From Motilibacter peucedani (GTDB lineage Bacteria; Actinomycetota; Actinomycetes; Motilibacterales; Motilibacteraceae), in NCBI RefSeq assembly GCF_003634695.1, contig NZ_RBWV01000012.1:334058-398057 (forward strand): DNA of 64,000 bases, in the 5' to 3' direction. How positions within the stretch are numbered: position 1 is the first letter of the stretch; every line of letters starts with the position of its first letter. Both the position numbers and the translations under genes were made by a program. The notes under the pieces were generated by a model. The model saw only the letters and a list, made by a program, of their open reading frames with translations. It was not told the origin of the DNA and ran no database searches. Positions 26,808 to 35,848 of this stretch are shown one piece after another.

Positions 26808-27412
26808 TTCAGGAGGTAGATCGTCGCGAACAGGCCGATCCAGACCACGTCGACGAAGTGCCAGTAGTAGGAGACGACGATGGCGGTGGTCGCCTGCTCG
26901 TGGGTGAAGCGCCGGGCCACGAAGGTGCGCCCCAGCACGAGCAGGAAGGCGATCAGACCACCGGTCACGTGCATGCCGTGGAAGCCGGTCGTCAGGTAGA
27001 AGATCGAGCCGTAGGCGTCGGACGAGAGCGAGAGCCCGTCGCGGAAGAGCCCGGCGTACTCGTAGACCTGGCCGCCGATGAAGAACGCGCCCATGAGGAA
27101 CGTGAGCGTGAACCACCGGCGCAGGCCCTTGACGTCGCCGCGCTCGGCGGCGAAGACGCCGAACTGGCAGGTCACCGACGACAGCACCAGCACCGTCGTG
27201 TTGACCGAGGAGAAGGGCACGTTGAGGAGGCTGTTCCTGTCGTCCCAGAACGCCTGGCCCCGCTCCGACCGGAGCGTGAAGTACATCGCGAACAACGCCG
27301 CGAAGAACATCAGCTCCGAGGACAGCCACACGATGGTGCCCACGGACACCAGGTTGGGGCGGTTCGCCGGAGGGCGTGCGACTGGACTCTCGACCGCTGC
27401 TGCCGTTGCCAC
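26804..27412 (-). CDS. ctaE: Cytochrome c oxidase subunit III
   Basis: Non-catalytic oxidase subunit, 202 residues, with five helices typical of the short actinobacterial form. Motifs are [34 protein letters not shown] and C-terminal [21 protein letters not shown]. It heads the ctaE-qcrC-qcrA-qcrB operon, so oxidase subunit III is coexpressed with the bc1 complex, consistent with the fixed III2-IV2 supercomplex. A 262-bp gap separates it from the divergent receiver gene; I see no clear -10 for ctaE. Confidence 0.96.
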   Translation of the reverse strand: MATAAAVESPVARPPANRPNLVSVGTIVWLSSELMFFAALFAMYFTLRSERGQAFWDDRNSLLNVPFSSVNTTVLVLSSVTCQFGVFAAERGDVKGLRRWFTLTFLMGAFFIGGQVYEYAGLFRDGLSLSSDAYGSIFYLTTGFHGMHVTGGLIAFLLVLGRTFVARRFTHEQATTAIVVSYYWHFVDVVWIGLFATIYLLK

Positions 27413-27629
27413 GGCGCAATGGTGCCACTACCGGGCGTCGAAGGCGCGGCGGGATCCCCCTGGCGCGTCCCGGACCGCCCGCCGACGGCACCCGCGGCCG
27501 GCGCGGCGCCGCTGCGTACCCCGCTCCCCGACCGCCTCGGACCGCGATGATCATGAGGAACTCTGCGCGACACGTCGGCGTGTCCGCGGACTTCGCCGTG
27601 ATCGTCGCGGGTCGGGCGGGGGTGGTCGG

Positions 27630-27635
27630 TAGCAT
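27630..27635 (+). promoter_or_regulatory. Probable -10 of the receiver-trpD operon
   Basis: TAGCAT, with an expected start near 27642 and GAGGAG (27661-27666) in the leader. Consensus match only. Confidence 0.35.
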
Positions 27636-27674
27636 CGCGCTCGCCAGGGCCACTCGTGCAGAGGAGCGTCGACA

Positions 27675-28091
27675 GTGACCGAGCAAGCAGCCGTACGGGT
27701 GCTCGTCTACAGCGACGACAGCACCGTGCGCGAGCGCGTGAGGCTCGCGCTCGGCCGGCGCCCGGCCAAGGACCTCCCGCTGATCGACTACACCGAGTGC
27801 GCGACCCCGCCCGCCGTGATCAGGGCCGTCGACGCCGGGGGCTTCGACCTGGTCGTGCTCGACGGCGAAGCCGTGCCCGCCGGCGGGCTGGGCATCTGCC
27901 GCCAGCTCAAGGACGAGGTCTTCGAGTGCCCCCCGGTGCTGGTGCTGACCGGTAGGCCCCAGGACGACTGGCTGGCCGCCTGGTCGCGCGCCGACGCCGC
28001 CGTGCCGCACCCCCTCGACCCGGCGGCCCTCGCCGCGACGGCGGCGCGGCTGCTGCGCGAGCGACTGGCCGACGTGGCGGTGCGCTCGTGA
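27675..28091 (+). CDS. Stand-alone response-regulator receiver protein
   Basis: A 138-residue CheY-like receiver with no output domain: acidic pair Asp14-Asp15 (VYSDDS), a probable phospho-acceptor Asp63 in [11 protein letters not shown], and VLVLTGRP where the conserved Ser/Thr lies. The conserved Lys is not evident after beta5 ([10 protein letters not shown]), so it may not be a normal phosphorylation switch. The GTG has GAGGAG 8 nt upstream. Its stop overlaps trpD as GTGA, linking it to tryptophan synthesis or to the adjacent respiratory operon; no partner kinase is nearby. Confidence 0.8.
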   Translation: MTEQAAVRVLVYSDDSTVRERVRLALGRRPAKDLPLIDYTECATPPAVIRAVDAGGFDLVVLDGEAVPAGGLGICRQLKDEVFECPPVLVLTGRPQDDWLAAWSRADAAVPHPLDPAALAATAARLLRERLADVAVRS

Positions 28092-29161
28092 GCGCTGCCG
28101 CTCGCGGACAGCTGCGCACGTGGCCCGTCCTGATCGGCTCGCTGCTCCGCGGCGAAGCGCTGAGCTCGGCGGAGACAGCCTGGGCGATGGACCAGGTGAT
28201 GCTCGGCGAGGCCAGCCCGGCGCAGGTCGCGGGCTTCGTCGTGGCGCTGCGCGCCAAGGGCGAGACGCCCGAGGAGATCACCGGCCTGGTCGCCGCCATG
28301 CTGCAGCACGCGCGCCGGGTCGACGTGCCGGGCGACGCCGTCGACACGTGCGGCACCGGCGGCGACGGCGCCCACACCGTCAACATCTCGACCATGGCGG
28401 CCGTCGTCGTCGCGGCCGCCGGCGGGCGCGTGGTCAAGCACGGCAACCGCGCGGCGTCCTCGCGGTGCGGGTCCGCCGACCTGCTGGAGGCGCTCGGCGT
28501 GGTCGTCGACCTGCCTCCTGAGGCCGTCGCCGCCAGCGTCGAGCAGGCCGGCATCGGCTTCTGCTTCGCGCCGCTGTTCCACCCGGCGCTGCGGCACGCC
28601 GCCGTGCCGCGCCGGGAGCTCGGCGTGCCGACCGTCTTCAACGTGCTCGGCCCGCTGGCGAACCCCGCGCAGCCGAGCGCCCAGGCCGTGGGCGTGGCCG
28701 ACGGCCGGCTCGCCGGTGTCATGGCCCGCGTGCTCGCCGACCGCGGCACCAGCGCCCTGGTCTTCCGCGGCGACGACGGGCTGGACGAGCTGACCACCAC
28801 CGGGCCCTCGACGGTCTGGGAGGTATGCAGCGGCGAGGTCCGCGAGAGCTCGATCGTCCCCGAGGACCTCGGTGTCGAGCGGGCTCCTGCCGGCGCCCTG
28901 CGCGGCGGGGACGCCGCCTACAACGCCGAGGTGGCCCAGCAGGTGCTCGCGGGCGAGCGTGGACCGGTGCGCGACGCGGTGCTGCTCAACGCAGCGGCCG
29001 CGCTGGTCGCGCTGGACGCCGCCCGCGGCACGGGCGAGGGCGAGGAGCTGGTGCCCCGCCTGGCTGCGGCCGTGGCGCGGGCGGGCGACGCGCTCGACTC
29101 GGGTGCGGCGACCGCGACGCTGGCGCGCTGGGTGGAGGTCAGCGCCGCGCTGGCGGGCTGA
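28088..29161 (+). CDS. trpD: Anthranilate phosphoribosyltransferase
   Basis: Second step of tryptophan synthesis: anthranilate plus PRPP gives phosphoribosylanthranilate. The 357 residues contain [21 protein letters not shown] (PRPP-binding glycine loop), [22 protein letters not shown] and [37 protein letters not shown]. The GTG start overlaps the upstream receiver stop. The other trp genes are not in the window. The position beside ctaE-qcrCAB is conserved in actinobacteria. Confidence 0.96.
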   Translation: MSAAARGQLRTWPVLIGSLLRGEALSSAETAWAMDQVMLGEASPAQVAGFVVALRAKGETPEEITGLVAAMLQHARRVDVPGDAVDTCGTGGDGAHTVNISTMAAVVVAAAGGRVVKHGNRAASSRCGSADLLEALGVVVDLPPEAVAASVEQAGIGFCFAPLFHPALRHAAVPRRELGVPTVFNVLGPLANPAQPSAQAVGVADGRLAGVMARVLADRGTSALVFRGDDGLDELTTTGPSTVWEVCSGEVRESSIVPEDLGVERAPAGALRGGDAAYNAEVAQQVLAGERGPVRDAVLLNAAAALVALDAARGTGEGEELVPRLAAAVARAGDALDSGAATATLARWVEVSAALAG

Positions 29162-29192
29162 GCCGCTGCGGCTGCTGTCCGGCGAACCGCTC

Positions 29193-29247
29193 GTGTCCGA
29201 ACGCGCTGCGCCGCCACCTGCGCACTCGGGGACGCGAGTTCGGACAC
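29193..29247. terminator. Hairpin between convergent trpD and carboxypeptidase (palindrome family copy 2)
   Basis: A 10-bp perfect outer stem (29193-29202 with 29238-29247, GTGTCCGAAC/GTTCGGACAC) around a 35-nt interior. Outer arms match the hairpin at 5700-5750, and both copies continue as GTTCGGACACAGCG. Confidence 0.55.
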
Positions 29248-29275
29248 AGCGGGGGGAGGGACGCGAGCGGCCGGG

Positions 29276-30598
29276 CTACCAGCAGCCGGTCACCGTGGCG
29301 GCGAGGCCGTCGACCTGGCGGCGGAGCGCGAGCGTGGACCTCGAGCCGTTCACCAGCACCGCGAAGGCCTGGAGGTGCCCGTCGGTGCTGCGGGTGTAGC
29401 CGGCGAGACCCACGACGTCGCGCAGCAGCCCCGTCTTCGCCCACAGCTTGCCGGTGGCGCACTTGGACGGCGCCGTGACGAACCGTCCGCGGGCGGGTCG
29501 CAGCGAGCCGGTGCGGCCGGCGACGGGGAGGCCGCCGCCGAACGCGATGCTGGACAGCTCCGGCCGCGACGGGTCGGCGGCGAGGTCGAGCAGCGAGACC
29601 AGGGCGTAGGGCGTGATCCGGCTGAGCCGCGAGAGCCCGCTGCCGTCGCGGAGCGTCACCCCGTCGAGCGGGACGCCCAGCCGGGCGAGCACGCTCGCCC
29701 GGGCGCGCTCGGCGCCGGCCCAGTCGGGGCGCTCGCCGACCGCGAGCGCCACCTGCCGCCCGAGGGTCTCGGCGATGTCGTTGTCGCTGACCTGCAGCAT
29801 CGCCTTGACCTGCTGGGCGAGCGTGAGGCCGGCGAAGCTCGCCACCTGGGTGCTCCCGGCGGGCGTGTGCCGCCGGGAGACCGTCGTGACCTGGACGCCG
29901 CGGCGCTCCAGGGCGGCGGCGAACCGCCGGCCGGCGAGCATGCCGGTGTCGGCGCTGGCCGCGCGGTCGACGACCAGGCCGCGGACCGGCGAGACCTCGC
30001 CCCGGTAGTAGGAGCGCGGCCAGCCGGGCGCGAGCGTCGGGGGCGCGAAGACGGAGTCGTCGACGACCACCGGCCGCCGGGCCGTGAGGTGCGCGCCGAG
30101 GGCGGCGGTCGCCTGGGCGGCCAGCGTGCCGAGGTCGCGGGTGCGCAGGGTGGCGTCGCCGCCGCCGCGCAGCACGAGCGTGCCGTCGGGCGCGAGCAGC
30201 ACGCTGGTCACGAACCGGCGGTCCGGCCCCATCGTCTCGAGGGCGGCGACCGTGGTGGCCAGCTTGGAGAGCGAGGCCGGCAGCCGGCGCGCGGTCGGGC
30301 GCACGGCGAGCACCTCGCTGCGGGCGTCGACGTCGGTGACGACCACGCTGGCCCGCGAGCCGAGGTGCAGGGCCGCGAGCCGCTGCGGCAGCAGCGAGGC
30401 GATGCGCTGCTCGGGGGTGACGACCGGCGGCGGTGGGGGCAGCGGGGCGGTGCTGCTGCTGGGCGCGGAGGACGGCTCGGCGGAGGCGCCGGCGGCGGCG
30501 TCTCCGTGCCCGGTGAGCACCCCGGCGGCCACGGCGGCGGTCGCGAGCAGGGCGGCCCCGGGAGCGCCGACCCGGGACACGAAGGAGCGCACCGGCAT
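29276..30598 (-). CDS. D-alanyl-D-alanine carboxypeptidase/endopeptidase (PBP4, S13)
   Basis: Secreted or membrane-tethered class C penicillin-binding protein that trims peptidoglycan stem peptides. The 440 residues start with a signal-anchor (APGAALLATAAVAAGVLTG) and a Pro/Ser-rich spacer, then the catalytic triad motifs: SxxK in LPASLSKLATT, SxN in LQVSDNDIAETLG and KTG in GKLWAKTGLL. The ATG overlaps the stop of the preceding AsnC-type gene as TGATG, so the two are coupled. Confidence 0.92.
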   Translation of the reverse strand: MPVRSFVSRVGAPGAALLATAAVAAGVLTGHGDAAAGASAEPSSAPSSSTAPLPPPPPVVTPEQRIASLLPQRLAALHLGSRASVVVTDVDARSEVLAVRPTARRLPASLSKLATTVAALETMGPDRRFVTSVLLAPDGTLVLRGGGDATLRTRDLGTLAAQATAALGAHLTARRPVVVDDSVFAPPTLAPGWPRSYYRGEVSPVRGLVVDRAASADTGMLAGRRFAAALERRGVQVTTVSRRHTPAGSTQVASFAGLTLAQQVKAMLQVSDNDIAETLGRQVALAVGERPDWAGAERARASVLARLGVPLDGVTLRDGSGLSRLSRITPYALVSLLDLAADPSRPELSSIAFGGGLPVAGRTGSLRPARGRFVTAPSKCATGKLWAKTGLLRDVVGLAGYTRSTDGHLQAFAVLVNGSRSTLALRRQVDGLAATVTGCW

Positions 30599-30885
30599 CA
30601 GTCGGCGTCCTCGACGCCCAGCGCGAACGCGGCCTCGAGGTCGTGGCGGCTGTAGGCCCGGAAGGCGATGTGCGTGGTGGTGTCGACGACGCCGGGCACC
30701 TTGTGGAGGCGGTCGGCGATGACCTCGGCGAGCTCCTCGTGGCGGCGCACGCGCACCAGGGCGATCAGGTCGACGCCGCCGGTCACGGAGTAGACCTCGC
30801 TGACGCCGTCGAGCTCGGCGATGGCGGCGGCGACCTCGGGGATGCGGTCGACCTCGGTCTGCACGAGCACGATCGCCGTGATCAC
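30598..30885 (-). CDS. Lrp/AsnC-type ligand-binding (RAM) domain protein without HTH
   Basis: A 95-residue stand-alone RAM domain: ITAIVLVQTEVDRIPEVAAAIAELDGVSEVYSVTGGVDLIALVRVRRHEELAEVIADRLHKVPGV, the usual alpha/beta sandwich of Lrp regulators, with no DNA-binding helix-turn-helix. Such proteins bind small effectors or modulate full-length Lrp proteins. GTG start with AGGAGG 5 nt upstream. A possible -10 TACCGT lies at 30951-30946 on this strand. Coupled to the downstream carboxypeptidase gene. Confidence 0.88.
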   Translation of the reverse strand: MITAIVLVQTEVDRIPEVAAAIAELDGVSEVYSVTGGVDLIALVRVRRHEELAEVIADRLHKVPGVVDTTTHIAFRAYSRHDLEAAFALGVEDAD

Positions 30886-30985
30886 GGGAGCCTCCTGGGA
30901 CGGGCCGGGCCTCGGGGCCGCGGCGGGACGTGCGCTGCTGCGGCAACGGTACGACGCCCGGGGTGGCACCGGGCGCGGCTCGGGC

Positions 30986-32806
30986 TCATCCGACGCGCTC
31001 CCACCCTGCCGCGGGCCGCGAGCTGGTGAGCAGGGGTCGCCGGTCGGCGAAGGGGACCACGTCGGCCTCCGTCGCGGCGTCGAGCCGGCGGCGCGGGCCG
31101 CCCGCGCCGAAGGCGGGCGAGGCCCAGGTGCCCTCGAGCTCGACCAGCCGGGTGCCGGGGGTCTCGAGCCAGGCGAGCACCCGCTCGACCTCCTCGGCGC
31201 CTGCGCAGGGCAGCGGCCCCGGGCCCGGCTCGACCTGCTCGGCCGTGGCCACGAGGGCGTCGGCGTGCGGGCGCGGGTGGACTCCCGGCGGCACCGCTGC
31301 TGCGCCGACGAGCCGGCCGTGGCGGACGGCCGCCAGCTCCCAGCCGCCGTCGTCGCGGGCCCGGGCCGCGAGCAGCTGGGGGACGCTGGTGAGTGCGCGC
31401 AGCCGCTGCACGCGCGAGGCCCCGCGCAGCAGCGCCGCCAGCCGGTCGCGCGCCGCTGCGGCGTCCTCGAAGCGCTCCTGGGCAGCCAGCGCGCAGATGC
31501 GGGCCTCGAGCAGCTCGACCGCCGGCCGGACGTCGGCGGTGAACGCCTGGCGCACCGCGTCGGCGTGCACGGCGTAGTCCTCGCGCGTCTCGCTGCCGTC
31601 GCAGGGCGCGCCGCAGCGGCCCATCCCGGCCAGCGCGCAGGCGCTCGTGCGCACGCGCAGCGAGAGCCGCGGCGTGCACTGGCGCAGCCGGAAGGCCTCG
31701 TGCACCGCGGCCATCGCCTGCTCGGCCGACTGCGACGACGACCACGGCCCGATGTAGGCGCCGCCGTCGTCGCGCACCTGGCGCACGAGCGAGAGCCGGG
31801 GGAACGCCTCGTCGGTGAGCTTGAGCCACACCTGGCGCTCGGGGTGCTTCGAGCGCCGGTTGTAGCGCGGGCGCAGCTCGGCGATGAGCCGCAGCTCGCG
31901 GACCTCGGCCTCCAGGGGGGTGGCGCACACGATCGCGTCGACGCTCGTCGCGAGGGCCACCATCTCGCGCATGCGGCGGCGCGGCTCGGACGCGGTGAAG
32001 TAGGTGCGGACGCGGGCGCGCAGGTTGCGCGACGTGCCGACGTAGAGGGCGCGGCCCTGCGCGTCGCGGAACACGTAGACGCCCGGCGCGGTCGGCATGC
32101 GGTCGGCGAGGTGGCGCTTGCGGCGCTGCTGGGGCGTGACGCGGGCGCTGTAGGTGACCAGCTCCTCGACGGAGTGCACCCCGATGCCGCCCAGGCGCTC
32201 GAGGAGGCCGTGGAGCACGTCGACGGTCGCCTGGGCGTCGGCCAGCGCGCGGTGGTTGGGCGTGGTCGTGGCCCCGAAGAACGCGGCGAGCGAGGACAGC
32301 TTGCAGTTGGGCGTCTCGTCGCGAGTGACGAGCTGGCGGGCGAGGCGCGCCGTGTCGACCACCCGCCGGCCGGGCCACGGCACGCCGGTCTCGCGGCACG
32401 CGTGCTGGAGGAAGCCCATGTCGAACGGGGCGTTGTGGGCGACGAAGACGGCGTCGGGACCTGCCCACTCGAGGAACGCGGGCAGCACCGCCTCGATCGT
32501 GGGCGCGCCCAGCAGCATCGCGTCGGTGATGCCGGTCAGCACGGCGACGAACGGCGGGACCGGACAGCCGGGGTCGACCAGGGTCTGGAACTCGCCCAGG
32601 CGCTGGCCGCCGCACACCTTGACCGCGCCGATCTCGGTGATGCGGGAGCCGGCGGCGGGGGAGCCGCCCGTGGTCTCGAGGTCGACGACCACGAACGTGG
32701 TGCTGCGCAACGGTGTGCCGAGCTCGTCGAAGGTGCCCTGCACGGGCGGCGCGGGCGGTGCTGCGCCGTCGCGGCTGGCGGGCGTGCGGAGGTCGAGCTG
32801 GCTCAC
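30986..32806 (-). CDS. DEDD exonuclease-UvrC endonuclease fusion protein
   Basis: A 606-residue fusion. Residues ~35-200 are a DnaQ-type 3'-5' exonuclease (FVVVDLETTGGSP, VFVAHNAPFDMGFL, HRALADAQATVDVL giving Asp/Glu/Asp/His-Asp). Residues ~230-330 are a GIY-YIG nuclease (PTAPGVYVFRDAQGRALYVGTSRNLRARVRTYF). Then come the UvrC cysteine region and a UVR-like helix (RFEDAAAARDRLAALL). It lacks the UvrC C-terminal RNase H/HhH half. The architecture is conserved in actinobacteria (Rv2191 type); probable role in nucleotide repair. The GTG is supported by TACGGT 7 nt upstream. Confidence 0.9.
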   Translation of the reverse strand: MSQLDLRTPASRDGAAPPAPPVQGTFDELGTPLRSTTFVVVDLETTGGSPAAGSRITEIGAVKVCGGQRLGEFQTLVDPGCPVPPFVAVLTGITDAMLLGAPTIEAVLPAFLEWAGPDAVFVAHNAPFDMGFLQHACRETGVPWPGRRVVDTARLARQLVTRDETPNCKLSSLAAFFGATTTPNHRALADAQATVDVLHGLLERLGGIGVHSVEELVTYSARVTPQQRRKRHLADRMPTAPGVYVFRDAQGRALYVGTSRNLRARVRTYFTASEPRRRMREMVALATSVDAIVCATPLEAEVRELRLIAELRPRYNRRSKHPERQVWLKLTDEAFPRLSLVRQVRDDGGAYIGPWSSSQSAEQAMAAVHEAFRLRQCTPRLSLRVRTSACALAGMGRCGAPCDGSETREDYAVHADAVRQAFTADVRPAVELLEARICALAAQERFEDAAAARDRLAALLRGASRVQRLRALTSVPQLLAARARDDGGWELAAVRHGRLVGAAAVPPGVHPRPHADALVATAEQVEPGPGPLPCAGAEEVERVLAWLETPGTRLVELEGTWASPAFGAGGPRRRLDAATEADVVPFADRRPLLTSSRPAAGWERVG

Positions 32807-32813
32807 GGGCGAC

Positions 32814-32819
32814 ACCGTA
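32814..32819 (-). promoter_or_regulatory. -10 element of the DEDD-UvrC gene, leaderless spacing
   Basis: TACGGT on the minus strand, exactly 7 nt before the GTG. Confidence 0.45.
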
Positions 32820-32854
32820 GGCGTGGGGACTGACAGGACCGGACTGGCGCGCCG

Positions 32855-32860
32855 TACGCT
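32855..32860 (+). promoter_or_regulatory. -10 element of the zinc-ribbon/NYN pair, leaderless spacing
   Basis: TACGCT, exactly 7 nt before the GTG of the zinc-ribbon gene; divergent from the element at 32814-32819. Confidence 0.45.
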
Positions 32861-32867
32861 CCATGCC

Positions 32868-33155
32868 GTGCCGACCCCGACGCTGCCCACTGCCGAGAGC
32901 CGCTGGCGCTGCGCGCGCTGCGGCAACCTCACGCGCTTCGACGTCACCCGTCGCACGCGCACGGTCGAGTTCTGGCACTTCGACCTGCCGGGGGAGCCGC
33001 AGGTGGAGGTCAGCGAGCGCCTCGACGACGTCGTGGAGCGGGTGCGCTGCCGCTGGTGCGAGTCGGCCGACGACGTCGAGCTGGTGCTGCGCACCGACGC
33101 CGACCCGCAGGCGGACCCCCAGCAGGCCGACCCCCAGGGCGGCCGGGCGGGGTGA
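32868..33155 (+). CDS. Small zinc-ribbon protein
   Basis: A 95-residue protein with two CxxC knuckles, RWRCARCGNLTRFDV and VRCRWCESADD, that should bind one zinc. Between them lies RTRTVEFWHFDLPGEPQVEVSERLDDVVERV. The C-terminal tail repeats DPQADPQQADPQ. I recognise it only as a recurrent actinobacterial hypothetical protein preceding an NYN nuclease-like gene. Its stop overlaps the NYN gene as GTGA. The pairing suggests a shared nucleic-acid role, which is inference. Confidence 0.8.
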   Translation: MPTPTLPTAESRWRCARCGNLTRFDVTRRTRTVEFWHFDLPGEPQVEVSERLDDVVERVRCRWCESADDVELVLRTDADPQADPQQADPQGGRAG

Positions 33156-34474
33156 CCGAGCCCTCGGCGCCCGGCTCCGTCCCGGCGCTGCCCGAGCAGG
33201 TGCGGGCGAGGCTCGTCGCGCTCGCCGACGAGACGCTGGGCACGCTGGCGCCGGGCGAGGTGCCCGCTCCGCTGCGCCCCTTCCTCCGCTTCACCCCGGC
33301 CCGCCGGCTGCGCCACGCGGCACCTGCGCTGGCGGCGGCGCTGGAGCTCGACGAGGGCTTCCGCGAGCGCGTCGCCGACCGGGTGCGCGACGCGCTGCCC
33401 GGAGTCGCCGACGCGCTCGCCGCCGGCTCGGTGCCCCCTGCGGCGGAGCCTGCGGACCTGGCGGCCGCCGCGTACCTCCTGCGCACGCCGGGCTGGGAGG
33501 AGGTCGTCGGCGGGGTGGCGCGCGAGGGCCGGGAGCAGCAGGCGGGCGCCGAGCTGGCCGAGGCCCGCGCCGCCGCCGAGCGGCTGCATGCGCAGCTCGC
33601 GGTCCTGCGCACCCAGCAGCGCACCGACATCGACCGGGTGCGCACCGAGCTGCACGCCGCGAAGGCGGAGGTCGCGGAGCTGCGCCACCGCCTGCACGGC
33701 GCGCGCGAGGAGTCGCGCACGGCAGCAGGCCGCTCGCGCCGCGCGGTCGAGGAGGCCGAGCAGCGCGCCGCCGACGCCGAGGCGCGGGCGGCGCGCGCCG
33801 AGACGGAGGCACGGCGGCTGCGCGACCGGCTCGCCGCCGTGGAGGGCGAGCGCGACGGCGCCCGTCGACAGGTGCGCGAGGGCCGCACCGCCGCCGACGC
33901 CCGTCTGCGCCTCCTGCTCGACGTCGTCGCCGACGCGGCGACCGGGCTGCGCCGCGAGCTGGCCCTGCCGGCCTCCGACGTGCGCCCCGCGGACTCCGTC
34001 GAGGCGCTGGCGCCGGGGCAGGCGCTGCAGGGCGTCGGGCCGCGGGCGCTCGCCTCCGACGACCCGGCCGTCCTGGACGAGCTGCTGTCCCTGCCGCGGG
34101 TGCACCTGGTGGTCGACGGCTACAACGTGACGAAGAGCGGCTACGGCGGGCTCGCGCTCCAGGCCCAGCGCGAGCGGCTGGTCACGGGGCTCGGGGGGCT
34201 CGTCGCGCGTACCGGCGCCGAGGTCACCTGCTGCTTCGACGGCGCCGCCGTCGACGCCCCGGTGGTCGTGGCCAAGCCGCGCGGGGTGCGGGTGCTGTTC
34301 TCGCTGCCGGGCGAGACGGCCGACGAGCTCATCCGCCGGCTCGTCGCCAACGAGCCCGCCGGGCGTCCCGTCGTGGTGGTGAGCTCCGACAAGGAGGTGG
34401 CCGCCGGCGTCGTGCGCTCGGGCGCCCGCCCGGTCGCGGCGATGGCGCTGGTGCGCCGCCTCGAGCGGGGCTAG
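33152..34474 (+). CDS. NYN domain (YacP-like) RNA-binding/nuclease protein
   Basis: 440 residues: an N-terminal helical region, a long Arg/Glu/Ala coiled coil (about 130-270), and a C-terminal NYN/PIN-like domain starting VHLVVDGYNVTKSGYGGLALQAQRERLV with conserved acidic positions (CFDGAAVDAP, VVVSSDKEVAAGV). This is the actinobacterial NYN family related to RNase YacP/Rae1. The coiled coil suggests oligomerisation or ribosome/RNA tethering. Coupled by GTGA to the zinc-ribbon gene. Confidence 0.88.
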   Translation: MTEPSAPGSVPALPEQVRARLVALADETLGTLAPGEVPAPLRPFLRFTPARRLRHAAPALAAALELDEGFRERVADRVRDALPGVADALAAGSVPPAAEPADLAAAAYLLRTPGWEEVVGGVAREGREQQAGAELAEARAAAERLHAQLAVLRTQQRTDIDRVRTELHAAKAEVAELRHRLHGAREESRTAAGRSRRAVEEAEQRAADAEARAARAETEARRLRDRLAAVEGERDGARRQVREGRTAADARLRLLLDVVADAATGLRRELALPASDVRPADSVEALAPGQALQGVGPRALASDDPAVLDELLSLPRVHLVVDGYNVTKSGYGGLALQAQRERLVTGLGGLVARTGAEVTCCFDGAAVDAPVVVAKPRGVRVLFSLPGETADELIRRLVANEPAGRPVVVVSSDKEVAAGVVRSGARPVAAMALVRRLERG

Positions 34475-34633
34475 GACCGGCTACGGCACCCGCAGCGTGC
34501 CGACGCCGTCGGCGCGGGCGGGGCGCGTACGCTGCCCCCAACGCCGCCTGCGGGCGAGGACGTGCGACGCCTCGGTCCGGCCGCCCTGCCGGGCGCTGCC
34601 GCCGGGGCACCGATCGCGGAGAGGGAGTGGGCG

Positions 34634-35848
34634 ATGTCGTCGGAGACCGCTGGACGGGAGACCGTACGGAGGATGCGTGACGCCGCGCCCCGCAGCCCGC
34701 GCGGAGCGGGTGCCCAGCGACCGGGTGCCTCGCGCGGCCCGCGAGCCACCGTGCCGGCGCAGCGGTTCGCCGGTGCCCGCGCACGCATGTCGCTGCGGCA
34801 GAGCTCGCCCGGCCGCCTCGAGCCCTGGCGCGACTGGGCGGTCCTGCTGGTCTGGAACCACGCCGTGCTCGTCGCGGCGACCCTCGCGCACCCGAGCCTG
34901 CCCTGGCTGCTGGTCTTCGCCCTGCCGCTCGGCGCCGGCCTCGCGATCGCCACCCTCACCGTCCTGCACGACGCCGGCCACCGGCGGCTGGCCCGCTCGG
35001 CGTGGCCGAACGCGTTCGCCGTGCACACCTGCGACCCGGTCGGGCTGTGGGTCGACCACTGGACGCTCAAGCACCGGGTCCACCACAAGCTCACGCAGGT
35101 CTACCCGCTCGATGACGCGACGCGCGCCTCCGGCATGGTGCGCCTGCACCCGTCCGCCGCCCGCTGGGGCGTCCACCGCTACCAGCACTTCTACGCGTGG
35201 TTCCTCTACGGCCTCGCCTGGGCCGGCGAGCTGCGCAGCCAGGTCACGTTCCTGCGCAAGGGTGAGCTCGCCGGCGAGGAGTCGCCGCGCCTCGCCCGCC
35301 GCATCGGCACCTTCGCCCTCGAGAAGGCCGTCTGCCTCCTGGTGCTGGCGCCGTACTTCTGGTTCCTCGGCTTCGCCCACGTCGTCGTGCTCATGCTCGC
35401 CGCGATGACGGTCGCCAGCGTCATCGCCGCGGTGCTGACCGTCGTCGGCCACATCAACATCGGCCTCGAGCCGCCGGCCGACGCGCCGCGCGGCAAGGAG
35501 TGGTCCGAGCACCTCGTGCGCACGACCGCCTCCTTCAGCACCGAGAGCGTCGCCGTCCGCTGGCTGACCGGCGGCCTCACCCACCACCTGGCCCACCACC
35601 TGCGCCCGGTTGCTCCACGGTTCGAGCTGCCTGCCCTGCACGACACCACCGTCACCGCCATCGCCGAGCGCGCGGGCCTGCCGGTGGTCGTCTACCCGAC
35701 GCTGCGCAGCGCGGTGGTCAACCACTACCGGCGGCTGCGCGAGCTCGGGCAGCCGGGCGCCATCGAGACGCCCGCCGAGCGCGAGCAGCGCCTGCTCGCC
35801 GCCGCCGCTCGTACGCCGGCGGCCAGCGGGCGCGGACCGGCTGCTTGA
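34634..35848 (+). CDS. Membrane fatty acid desaturase
   Basis: A 404-residue diiron desaturase. The three histidine boxes are visible as LHDAGHRR, KHRVHHK and THHLAHHLRP, separated by hydrophobic helix pairs. The first ~50 residues are basic and low-complexity. The ATG is fixed by GGGAG about 7 nt upstream; earlier in-frame starts lack a site. Substrate (acyl lipid, acyl-CoA or carotenoid) is not decidable. An oleate-forming role would supply the tmsAB pair 23 kb away, but that is conjecture. Confidence 0.85.
   Translation: MSSETAGRETVRRMRDAAPRSPRGAGAQRPGASRGPRATVPAQRFAGARARMSLRQSSPGRLEPWRDWAVLLVWNHAVLVAATLAHPSLPWLLVFALPLGAGLAIATLTVLHDAGHRRLARSAWPNAFAVHTCDPVGLWVDHWTLKHRVHHKLTQVYPLDDATRASGMVRLHPSAARWGVHRYQHFYAWFLYGLAWAGELRSQVTFLRKGELAGEESPRLARRIGTFALEKAVCLLVLAPYFWFLGFAHVVVLMLAAMTVASVIAAVLTVVGHINIGLEPPADAPRGKEWSEHLVRTTASFSTESVAVRWLTGGLTHHLAHHLRPVAPRFELPALHDTTVTAIAERAGLPVVVYPTLRSAVVNHYRRLRELGQPGAIETPAEREQRLLAAAARTPAASGRGPAA

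Noticed and set aside
27547-27678. Forty-odd-codon frame whose stop overlaps the receiver gene start (TGA/GTG)
   Set aside because: No ribosome binding site of its own, unremarkable composition, and the receiver's promoter and Shine-Dalgarno lie inside it.
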